Assembly (NCBI GenBank): GCA_964019055.1
Contig: OZ025220.1
Coordinates: 4,263,478 to 4,327,477 of the forward strand
Origin: Anthopleura xanthogrammica
Lineage: Eukaryota; Cnidaria; Anthozoa; Actiniaria; Actiniidae
Direction of reading: 5' to 3'
DNA: 64,000 nt
The notes beneath the pieces were generated by a model. That model was not told where the DNA came from. It ran no database searches and saw only the letters and a program-made list of their open reading frames with translations. The position numbers and the translations under genes are program-made. Positions 54,726 through 64,000 of this stretch are shown piece by piece. Each line of letters opens with the position of its first letter. The stretch's first letter is position 1.

Positions 54726-56491
54726 GTTTTAGGATCGTCGTTTCGCCCTTTTCTGTTATTCCTTTGTAATAACAGTAATATGGTGCGTCCCTGCAGGTTT
54801 TCGCACATAGTTGCGTGATGACTTCTGTTTATATGCGGCGCGTGATGGCTGTAAATTTTAACGTAACTAGACCCTCGGAGCAGGGTAGACTGGGATACCT
54901 GAGCATAAGACCTGACTGGGGCCTGGTGGTGTCAAAACAAAATGCTGGTACTAGCTCCTGAGGTCTTGCTTCTATTTGGTGTTCTACTTTACTAAATTAC
55001 TTAGGTAAACTTTGAGGTTTTAATGGTTTTTCTCTAAAATTCTTTGTCAAAAATGCAGATAAAACCGGAATGGAAATTAAAAGCAGGTGCAAATAACGAT
55101 GTTCCTAAATATGAAGTCGATTTTTTATGTTAATGAAATTGGATTTTTTATGGGTATGAATTGCTTATAGATCACAGTAGCAGTGCTTTTTGGGATTGCA
55201 ATGTCATATAATGCAATCGTAAACGAAAAGCTTGACCCCCCTTGGACAAGGTGAGGATTAAACAAAAGACAGTCTAATCTATAGCACCCCTGGGGAGTAT
55301 GTTATACCTTGAAAACCCGCACCCCTGCTAATATTAGTACACAGAAATAAGGTCAAGAACACTGGTGAAAAGATTACAAAATTTATCACAGATTGTGCAT
55401 CCATATTATTTTGGTGTTTTGTATTGTAAATGGTTATGGAGCAAGGATGGCTCTTGATTTCACTAAGATGCTGAAGTATTTAAATAACAAAAGCACTCAC
55501 CTTCAACTGGGTGATTAAAGAACACATGAGGGATTCGTTCTTGCGGATAGCCTCTATTTTCAATATTGCAGGCTTTTTATAAATGCGTGTCCTATGCCCC
55601 ACGTTAGGGCAACCTGATTTCTTAAAGCATCTAATGCCTCACTGTGTACGGGATGAACTTATCCCTATGTTGTCCCAGGGGTTGGGTTTTTTGTTGAGTC
55701 ATGCATAAAAACAAAGCTCATAGAGTGAATAAAGTATATTGTTTACAGTTTGCATGTGGTTTAATCCATACTGGTAGTGTTTAGTTGAAAAACATTTTAA
55801 TAGAAAAAGAGAAACAAAGGAGTAGAGACAAAAGGCTTAAAAATGAAAATTAAACAATTTATTTTAAAGGCTTTTCATTGGTCTGAAATAAACTACAAGT
55901 AATATTAAACTCAATACAGTATTGTTTTAAGATGTAATCAACTTTTGTAGATGACTTGACATAAATTAATTATTTAATTTGCAGTAATTAGAATCAAAGT
56001 ATTGTAATATATACTAAATAATATGAGTCAACTGAATAAATGAAACGTGTATTATGTATCTTTGATCACTGGTAAACTAAAGCTAAATTATCAACATATA
56101 GAAAATATATTGACCCTAAAATTGATATTATCTCACTTGGCCTTTTATGAATTTATGTCAAGAACTTAAAAAAAAGATAATTAACTTTTGAAATGATAAT
56201 AGCTAGGAGTAGTCTGTCAGTGTGTGTTTCAAACAGTAGGTATTGTTTAACAATATAACACATTCTTACTATCACTATGGAAATATATTGAAGTGATATT
56301 TAGTCTTGAAATCAGTAAATCATGAGTTGTTACATAAAGAAACAGCCAGAAAAAATTATACCTACTAGTAATATTTTGAGCAGGGTTTAAATGAATTTTT
56401 ACTTTGAGAATATAGTAATAACAGTATTATAACTCAACTTAGGTTAAAGAGTTGCAACGTTCATTTTTGTCAAAGAATGTATCATGAGTTT
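54726..56491. other. Non-coding stretch downstream of the RPA-like gene
   Basis: AT-rich, no ORF of interest, no obvious repeat family. Confidence 0.45.
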
Positions 56492-58762
56492 TTAATCGAA
56501 TTTCACCTTGTCATCATATTCAAGCAATAGATCTTCATTTTCAGGCAATTCTTGCCTGGGTACCTTATCAACAACACCTTGTTCAAGCTCTAGATCCTCT
56601 TGTTCTTTTTCACCGGTAATAGGTTCAGCATGTTCTACTATTTTCTTATCGATATTAAGCCTCATTGAATATCTTGATTTCAAAGCATGGATAACTTCAT
56701 TATCAGTGGGCTGTTTTTTGGGCGTTTCCCACTCAAAGATGCGCAGTATAACCTATCAATCAAAAGTAAAATCATTAAAAATCATGTATTAAAATGTGAT
56801 TTTAATGTATTAAAATGTATTATCATGTAGTAAAATCATGTATCCCATTAGTCTACTTTAACGAAAAGTGAAAATCAGTCCCATTGTGAGGAACTACATG
56901 GGGGAACGATTTTCGGTAGATATTTGTTAATAGTACTAGGTGATTAACACACGACTAGATAGAGCGAATTTCGTATCAGTGGGAAACGGACCGTAAGAGT
57001 TACGGTACGGATATGGCTACGTTACGGAAAAGCAAACAAAACATACAAAATACACATACGTGTGAGTGAGAAACCTTCACGGTTACGATACGGACATAAC
57101 ACTAGGCGCGGAAATGAATTTCGCCTACCAATAATTAAAACAAACTGGGGGAGGCAAAGGCTATCATATCAAGCTATAAAAGTCATAAAAGAATGGAACA
57201 ATCTACGTGTCGATGTTAAACAATCATCAAAAATTTCTCAATTTAAGTCTACTTTTTTCTGAATGAACTCTTTAAAGTATGCTATTTGAATTTTACATTT
57301 TTGCTTAATTGTAATTTTTTCTCATTTGTATCGATTTGCCTTCTACTTTTTAACTCTATTATATGATGTATATAAATTAATTTTACAGGACCTTCTTGAA
57401 AATCACTAAAGTGAAGAAGCATCCTGTTAAAATATCATTATAAATAAATAAAATAAATAAATAAAATAAATACGGTATGGTTACGGCAGGAATTTCAAAG
57501 GTTTTTATGGAGATAACGATACTGATACGGTTACAATACGGCGCAGTGCGTTTCTCACTCATATGAAAGGGCGAAATAAACGTTGATGAATATTCGTATC
57601 CCGCTCCAGGGAGAAGGAAAGAAAGAAAAAGAGAGCCGGACAGCAAGGTAATTACGAATTACTGATATTGTAGTAGTGAAAAGCCGTGGCTCGATTCAAT
57701 CGTCCAAATTATACTTAGAACTACTTACCCCTGTGTTAGCTGTAAACCATTGGTTGTTTTCTGATAGGAGCAAAAAGCAGTAATTGGAAAGTTTCGTCGA
57801 GTCTGCCAGGAATGTTGTCGAGCACATCTTGCAGGTGATAAGGATACTTTCGTTTGAAGCAGACTGGAATGAATCATCCCACAAGATGTTTGCTCGGCAA
57901 TTAAGGCATCTGATGATACACTTGAACTGTTTCACTGCGTTTATGTTTGTTTCCACTGTGCGAAGATACGATCGCTTTCTGGTCACAGAGACTGGAATTT
58001 CTTGTATATCTTCCTGGAGAGCAGAGATTATGGTTTCAGCAGTAGCAGTGAGCATTATTTTTCCATTAAAGGAAGTAGTGGCAGCATTTTCAACTCTGAT
58101 AACGTCTCCTTGTTGAAAAGTAATAGATTCAGCTCTGTCCCTCCAGAACACAAGGGTGATATCTCCCGTCTCGTCTGCAAGCTGTACTTCACGATTTTGC
58201 TTGATATCGGGATAGTGTCCCACTGTCACTATCTCGTCTACTGAAATTACTTTTGCTTTAAGAGTGACATATTTCATGTTCATTGTTTCTTTTCTTATTA
58301 TTTGGGCCACTTTGAAGAGCATATTGTGAACTGGAAACTGGAAAAGGGATGACACTACTTGTGTTTCCACGTTGATCAAGATTTCTACTTCGCCATTTAA
58401 CCCTTTCTTGATTTTGAAATCTCTAAGATCGTATGTGTTCATAGTTTGAAACTTTTCAAACATAGTTTCTTTGAAGCATACGGCCTTGATAGCAAAAGTA
58501 GAGTCATAATCGCACATGGTCATTGAGAACATTTGTCCTCTTGTTGTTTCTCTAAGGGTGCTCTTTGTCAGTACTGCACATCTTAGAGTGCTTCGATTTT
58601 GGAGCTTTCTTGGTGAGGATAAGCTATCTGTTTTTGTCGACAAAAGTTCTTGAATGGTGATATGGCTTTTAACCTGTTTCAAGTAAGAAAAGAATTTATT
58701 AAGATGGGATAGGGTCAGTGCCATGATATCCATATTGTACCTACCTGCTTGGACTGTGCCAT
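56492..58762 (-). CDS. RPA70-like single-stranded-DNA-binding protein (3 exons, apparently intact)
   Basis: Exons 58745-58762 (MAQSKQ), 57729-58673 and 56492-56752 all join in phase 0 across GT-AG introns, giving about 407 residues. OB fold 1 is at about residues 7-110 (LRCAVLTKSTLRETTRGQMF). OB fold 2 is at about 155-260 (MKYVTLKAKVISVDEIVTVG ... DITLVFWRDRAESITFQQGD). A zinc ribbon (CLNCRANI ... CKMCSTTF, CX2C/CX2C) lies in a third OB-like region, as in RPA70 DBD-C. The last exon is an acidic tail (EKEQEDLELEQGV) ending LEYDDKVKFD. It is shorter than RPA70 (about 610) and lacks the N-terminal RPA70N domain. RPA-like proteins of this kind are known as Helitron cargo, and a Helitron-like ORF lies 2.5 kb upstream on the same strand, though it could also be a host paralogue. 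The second intron was enlarged by a LINE end. Confidence 0.75.
57062..57262 (+). pseudogene. LINE (non-LTR retrotransposon) ORF2 3' end
   Basis: The frame RLRYGHNTRRGNEFRLPIIK, then TNWGRQRLSYQAIKVIKEWN and LRVDVKQS, ends in a stop. This R-L-P..k-t..G.r.l.Y.a...WN.L pattern is the typical C-terminus of LINE reverse-transcriptase ORFs. It is followed by a 3' tail ending in AAATAAATAAAAT repeats (57441-57470). 5'-truncated, as usual. It lies in the second intron of the RPA-like gene, antisense to it. Confidence 0.7.
57064..57562. mobile_element. Possible foldback element interrupted by the LINE fragment
   Basis: GAGTGAGAAAC at about 57064-57074 recurs inverted as GTTTCTCACTC at about 57550-57560. 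Both flanking segments are dense in TACGG/CCGTA motifs (ACGGTTACGATACGG; complement CCGTATTGTAACCGTATC). The LINE sits between. Consistent with a small foldback transposon carrying a later LINE insertion. Confidence 0.4.
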
Positions 58763-58872
58763 GCTGCCTTTGGATCAAAAAATTATGTTTATAGAGAAAG
58801 ATCACACTCAACAGCTTGCTCTCTCACCGTTTGTTCGTTCGGATTCTGGGTTGTTTGTGAAATATGAAGTAT

Positions 58873-60928
58873 TTATAGTACACCTGTACTAGGCTTTCTG
58901 ATATTCTCCATATTAGAGAAACCTGTAGAGTTCGTAGAACTTGAGTGTGCCACAGCAGATCTGTTACTATGATGATCTTGTGATTGGGTTGGTTGACTTG
59001 AGGGGGGCTGAGTAAAACTAGGTTCACGCTGACAATCCAGTGGCTGGTTTGGAGTCGTAACGGGGCGGCTTCTCAAGTGATGGGGTCGTATATTTACACC
59101 AAGAGCACGCCTAATACCATCCTTGATATTCCTGGCCCATAGCGGAACACCAAGATTCTTTTTTAGGTGCTTTACATCATGGTAGTGGTGTTTAGATTGA
59201 CGAAGATTTGCATTGTTTACTGTAGTGACATGTCTTAAATCCTTTATTTGATTGTATACCGCCTTGTTAACCTCAAAGACAGATTTGTCTAATTCATCAC
59301 ATCTAGGAATAACACTTGAAAGGATGATTGGACAACCAGGAAATTGATGAGAAGCAATTTCAATCATGTATAATTGCTTCCTTACCAGCTCGTCAGGAGT
59401 CATATGTTCCACATCATTAACTCCCGTGTTTATGATTATTCCCTTGTTGACTTGAAAACGTGGTGTTGAGAGAACTTGAATCGCTTTATCAGTGGTATTA
59501 CAAGGAATGATCTTGGTTGAACCTTGAGGATAAAGTTGATCATGCTTTATAAATCTTCTATTTGAGTCACATAGCATAACAAAGTCATGAGTGACCTCTT
59601 CTTGTTTAGAGTTTACATTGGACTTATTGTCGCTTCCGGAGGTGACAGGAATTGTGACAAAGTTACTGTCAGTAATAACTTCTTTAGAATTCAACTGATC
59701 TAATTCTGCCGGCTGAACACGTTGACATTCGTATTCTTTTATCCGATTATTCACAAGGCCAATCTGTTCTGACAAATTGCTATTTAATTTCTCCAAGTCC
59801 GTGACTCTTCGTCAGCTGAGATTTTTCTTCCACAAGAGAACCTAAACGACCTTGATAACGAGTTAACTCGACCTCCATTGTTTTCACACGATCATCAATA
59901 GCTGACTCAACATCCATGAAGGATCCTTTAAAAACCAACATTTCATGTTTGAAACGAGAATGTAGAGATTTAGAGAGATCATCCTTATATGAGGTACAAT
60001 CATCTTTGAGATCAGAGAGTTCAAGATCCGATTGGACCAAGGCTTTATCAATTCTAACTGACATTTCCTCCAAGTTATTGAGACGATTATTTACTGATTC
60101 CATAAAATCAGAGAAGAATTTCGAATAGCAATCTTTATCGGCTTTATCCATGTGGATTGAACTATCCTGCTTTCTCTTTGGTATCCGATGTGATACTGAC
60201 TTGGGTGATTTCTTATTAATAAACTTTCTTTGAAGAGGGGTAGACATAACTTTCTTCATACCCACTCGCGATTTCTTTATTGGTAAGGGCGACTTTTTCA
60301 TATCACAATCGGAGTCATCATTTACATCAAGGGATACTACATCTTTATCATTGGCTTCCTCACCATCGGAGTCATCAATTACTTCTAATGATACATCTTT
60401 AAGGTCAATCTTGTGCGATGCTGTGTCATCTGAACCCTCAAAAATGTCGTGATACGTAGAGCCAATCTCATCTGGACTTAGGTCGTTTGATAAACAAAGC
60501 TTGCTAACCAGGGAACCTAACTTTGGGAATTCGTTAGATTTCCACATCGTACGATAGTTGCCTTGAATCATACATTTCTGTTTTGATATATACACAGTTA
60601 GCGCAAATAACAGTTTACGCTCACCATCAACAAAGCTGTCATCATGATCAGGACTCACTCTGAATAGCTTAACGACAAGCTCCACTAAGTTGCTTTCTGA
60701 GTCTGTTTTGCGTATCCATTGAACATCGTAATCTCTTCTATTACCAAAGTCAATCCAATAACGGATTTTAAGAGCAGTCAGCCAATGTTTGAAACGTGAA
60801 GAGTCTTTCACGACAAATAAACATACAGATCCAGAATCGGACACAGTAATCTCCTCGTGGTCCTCTTGAATTCTCGTGTTCTCCTCTTCATTATGTTCAA
60901 TGTTTTTGATCCTTTAGAGACTTAGCCA
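58873..60928 (-). pseudogene. Coiled-coil plus SGNH-hydrolase ORF with two single-base frameshifts
   Basis: Start ATG at 60928 (MAKSLK), with one extra base near 60911 before NIEHNEEENTRIQEDHEEIT. Residues to about 130 form an N-terminal domain (RYWIDFGNRRDYDVQWIRKT), followed by an acidic, then basic linker (IKKSRVGMKKV) and a coiled coil (LNNLEEMSVRIDKALVQSDL). A second single-base shift near 59805 joins to a frame continuing the coiled coil (MEKLNSNLSEQIGLVNNRIK) and an SGNH/GDSL hydrolase: LCDSNRRF (Ser block), INTGVNDVEH (Asn block) and DVKHLKKNLG (Asp-His block). SGNH esterases occur in CR1-type ORF1 and other retroelement or Helitron proteins, so this is probably transposon cargo. It ends 110 bp before the RPA-like gene on the same strand. 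Confidence 0.6.
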
Positions 60929-61319
60929 TGATAAAAACATAATTAACACAAAATACAGAGGAAAAATAGACTGTACGAGTAGAAAACTGCGACTAAAGAC
61001 GGACGCTACAAACACGTGTCAATACGTCCGCCATCTTGCTATATCAAATGACTTAATGTCAGTAAATAGATTTTGCTGACTATTGTATATTTCTTTATTC
61101 AAAAAAATAACAGTTTTCCTATATAGTAATCTGTTACAAACAGAACCAATATAATATGGACCTTCCCTGATCTTATTTTGAAAAACTGAGATCTTGTGTT
61201 CCAAATCATGTTCAACTGACTTTTTGTGTGCTTTTTTGTTGGATTGGACACGGGACATAATATTTGGTTTTTCCTCAGTATCCAATAACTTATACCATTC
61301 TGCTCTTTCAGACAAAAGT

Positions 61320-61700
61320 TTTTTTTTATCTTCAGGATTTAGTGAACTTATACCATGATGCTCTGTCCGACAATAGGTTTTCTCTTTCCTCTGGATTTAG
61401 TGAACTATACCATTCTGCTTTATCAGATAACAGTTTTTCTTTATCTTCAGGATTTAGTGAGCTGTACCATTCTTCTTTATTAGACAATAGTTTTTGTTTA
61501 TCTTCAGGATTTAGTGAGCTGTACCATTTTGCTTTATCAGACAATAGTTTTTGTTTATCTTCAGTATTTAGTGAGCTGTAGCATTCTGCTTTATCAGACA
61601 ATAGTTTTTGTTTATCTTCAGGATTTAGTGAACTGTACCATATTTTTTTCCATTTTCTTTTTTTGTCCAAAAACTTTTCTTTTTCCAGAGGATTCATACT
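61320..61700 (-). repeat. 57-bp tandem coding repeat
   Basis: About six copies of a 57-bp unit (19 codons, S-LNPEDKQKLLSDKAEWY) in the Helitron-like ORF. Copies differ by a few bases. Open plus-strand frames over the same region are shadows of this repeat. Confidence 0.85.
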
Positions 61701-63110
61701 TTTATACTTTTCACATTGTTCAAATAAACACTTTTTTTTATTTGCAGGCTCCATTTGGGGATACATTTATTTTTTCCTTTTGCGATCTTGTCTTTTTTGA
61801 CTATCAGACTTATGTTTTGCCATAACCTTTTTCCTTTCAGCATTTGAAATATTACTTGAACAGCATAAAAATTTAATACAATATTTTATATCTATGGATT
61901 GAAATTCCTTCTTTATGATATTCAATAATGACTGAATAAGAGAATCTAAGTTATTCAAACCTTGGGATATATCAAGCTTTCCATCAGGGTTTAGTGTTAA
62001 AAGATAATACTTAACAGTGTTTGTATTTCTCTTCATCTTGTGCTCAAAAATGCAGCTTATGCAATATAGATTGGATATCCACATTAAAAAGCCAGTAGTT
62101 TGCATTGTATTCTCTTTGATCATAGTCTGCAGCACTAATTTGCTAGTACTAAGAGAAGTACTACTCAACATCCCTTGGTTCTCTACCTTAAATTCAATGC
62201 TAATATCTGCATCATATATTTGTAGTGAACTTGGGAAATCATAAATAGTGAGCTGCTGGTTATTGGTATTAACCTTTTCTCTATAAAACATGCTTGCATG
62301 ATCAACAATTGCCTCTAGAGTTTGTGCATTCCAATATCCACAAGACTTGATCATGGAAAAACAAATGCAATAGAAAGATATGGCACAACAGCATTCCAAA
62401 GGAATATTTCTGGTGACAGTGTTAGCATCTGTATTACAGCTTTTTTCATGGGTGTCAATCTGTTGGTTAAGAATTTCTGTCATATCACATAACATTTCAT
62501 TAATATGCACACCTTTAAGTTCGAATATAACATCTGGATTTTGATAGACCATTTAAAAATAGTTTATTAGCTCATTCAAGTTGTTTACCTCCAACAATAC
62601 ACAAGTTCCTTGAGGATGAGGCATACCAAATGAGTCTCTGGAATGAGAATCAAATATTTTGAATTTCCCATCTGTAGTACAAAAAATAGCCACAGTAGTA
62701 CTAAGAATTGTTAACAAAAAATAATTATAATTTTCCCTAAGCAAAGCTCGTATAGCATTCTGTAATGGCATACAGTAATTAAAACCTTCTACAGCACAAC
62801 CATTGCATATAGTACCAGTATAGCTTGGACTGTATTGAAGCTGATAATTAGTATTGAATACTGTAATCAATTCAGGTACTTCTGTCAGTAGTAAATAGGA
62901 TTGTCTGGATAGTCTAGATAAACCAGAATACAGTTCATTACCAATGTTCATGATATTAACCAAGTCCATTGAGGAAGTGATTCCATTTCTATAGTTATAT
63001 ATGAGGGAAGTAAGGGACATAGCCACACACTGTGTACCTGCATTTGACCCAAACATTACCACATTGTCTTGACTGTAAGGAGCCTGGATTGTTTTTGTAG
63101 GATCAATGGG

Positions 63111-63134
63111 AGGCCCAGGGTTTGTTTCCACATC
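63111..63134 (-). other. 2A-like ribosome-skipping motif
   Basis: Encodes DVETNPGP, an exact match to the D-x-E-x-N-P-G-P consensus, preceded by NHCVFNLSK and followed by P. Known 2A peptides release the upstream chain between Gly and Pro. Here that would free the basic N-terminal protein (about 237 residues) from the protease. Confidence 0.8.
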
Positions 63135-63824
63135 CTTAGACAGATTGAACACACAATGATTTATCCTGTGATTCAGATTTTTATAAACACTTGGTACTGA
63201 ATTCGAATGAGACTTACATACATTTGACTGCTTTGACCTGGTACTTTTCAATAACCGATCAAGATAATAATTAGTTTTCAGTTTGATCCTGTGTTTGTTA
63301 AACTTTCGATGCATTCTTTTGAATGATTGAATGCGGTTGAACTTAATTCTTTTGACTGCAGTGTGATATTTCATTTTTCTTTTCTGTCCACTTCTGACAT
63401 TATGTGCCCTTCCCTTGTTGGTAAAAATATGCATACGGGAAGACCTTGGTATATTTTTCTTTACGTATGTTCGAAACAAACGCCTCAGTTTCCGGGATTT
63501 ATGCAAAATGCGTGTAATCTTTCTCTGGGGTATTCTGCTGGGTTCTCTATCACGAACACGAACAGCACGTGTACGAGTGTAGTGACTTAAATAAACAAAC
63601 TTCTCGTATCGAGATCTACAGTGCTTTATTAAAAATGACTCATTATTATTATCATGTACAATAGCAGATAACAGTATAGCTTTGTCAAATATATCACATT
63701 CATGGAATGAATTCATGGCAGTTTGTGTTGAAGACATCAAGAAGTTGACACACAGTAGAGTAGTGTAAACACTCGCTAAAATCACAACATTATAGACGGA
63801 AATACAGTATTCAGAATGATGCAT

Positions 63825-64000
63825 TCATTAAATAAGATAGCCCATAAAAAAGCAGTAAAAAGAAAGACAAGATTCATCTTTGTGTTCATTAAATAAATAC
63901 CATGGCTTTGTGCACTGTTGGCGAAGTGGGTAGTTTTCTTTGCATCGAGTGAATCCAACATGGCGTCTTGTTTACACAATGTTCGGTGTAATATTTGGTT
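63825..64000. other. Upstream region of the Helitron-like ORF
   Basis: On the minus strand an ATG at 63961 (CGCCATGTTGG context) opens a short hydrophobic frame overlapping the start of the polyprotein. It may be the true 5' coding start with a frame change, or a leader. Not resolvable at the window edge. Confidence 0.3.

Larger units (their letters stand above)
61019..63824 (-). pseudogene. Helitron-like polyprotein, N-terminal half: 2A peptide, C76-like protease, repeat region
   Basis: One reading frame from 63824 to 61332, interrupted by TAA at 62553 and 61767, then a frameshift near 61325. The basic N-terminus (residues 85-200) is followed by a 2A-like DVETNPGP (231-238). Next is a cysteine protease resembling peptidase C76/UL36 deubiquitinases: FGSNAGTQCVAMSLTSLIYN with Cys265, and KIFDSHSRDSFGMPHPQGTC with Asp392 and His394. 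After the first TAA the same fold continues (NPDVIFELKGVHINEML). After the second come 19-residue repeats (LNPEDKQKLLSDKAEWYS), then KIREGPYYIGSVCNRLLYRK and LFTDIKSFD, typical of the DUF6570 region that precedes the Rep/helicase of cnidarian Helitrons. The sequence breaks off at about 61045; Rep and helicase domains are absent. Confidence 0.65.

Noticed and set aside
61264..61825. Plus-strand ORFs with repeated SLSSGFSELYHSALSDNSF and similar blocks
   Set aside because: Antisense shadows of the 57-bp coding repeat of the Helitron-like minus-strand ORF.

Overview
The window looks like genomic DNA of an early-branching animal, most likely a cnidarian (coral or anemone). It is AT-rich, its genes carry canonical GT-AG introns on both strands, and there are no operons or ribosome binding sites. 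Most protein families recognised here are mobile-element families that I associate with cnidarian genomes; the taxon call rests on that impression and not on a search. There are no rRNA, tRNA or CRISPR features that I can see. Almost everything of substance is transposon-derived, so this is a transposon-dense accessory region rather than a host gene cluster.

Layout. 1-5.4 kb: the 3' part of an unrecognised minus-strand gene and a decayed multi-exon minus-strand gene. 5633-10330: an ISL2EU/Harbinger-like DNA transposon with arms of about 168 bp and a TA target duplication, with a truncated DIRS-like retroelement inside it. 11.2-11.5 kb: a Cys-rich exon fragment, 69 bp of which also occur inside the next element. 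12330-35160: the centrepiece, an EnSpm/CACTA-like transposon (element A) with perfect 26-bp terminal inverted repeats and a CTC target duplication. A carries a TNP2-like transposase, a divergent small accessory gene and long tandem arrays at both ends. Its right array is split by insert X (about 19322-34026, 13-bp inverted ends). X carries a coiled-coil gene and a Tudor/chromo-like gene, and that second gene is cut in frame by a related EnSpm-like transposon, element B (21255-33588, AAG target duplication). B has its own transposase, a SAM-domain accessory gene and its own arrays. B was in turn hit by a Ty3/gypsy retroelement (about 25.3-29.34 kb) and by a 671-bp CACTA-like MITE (30649-31319, ATA duplication). 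The result is a readable four-level nest.

37.7-43.98 kb: decayed multicopy ORF families, including a RING-finger protein with transposase-like features and a second ISL2EU/Harbinger-like transposase that start head to head 25 bp apart. 44-56.5 kb: mostly non-coding, with gene remnants, a diverged segmental duplication and a hairpin. 56.5-58.8 kb: an apparently intact three-exon RPA70-like gene whose large intron holds a LINE 3' end inside a possible foldback element. 58.9-60.9 kb: a coiled-coil plus SGNH-hydrolase ORF. 61.0-63.8 kb: the N-terminal half of a Helitron-like polyprotein with a 2A-like peptide, a C76/UL36-like cysteine protease domain and 57-bp coding repeats.

How it fits together. 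Elements A and B share the outer terminal sequence CACAGGAAAAAAT and the same gene plan: transposase on one strand, winged-helix-like accessory protein on the other, and a shared promoter region. Their inner terminal motif differs (CCCAA/TTGGG in A, ACCAA/TTGGT in B), and each motif is repeated through that element's own arrays. I read this as a transposase/accessory-protein recognition system in which binding sites and binders have co-diverged. Single-base frameshifts, often in homopolymers, recur in many ORFs; they may be decay or assembly error.
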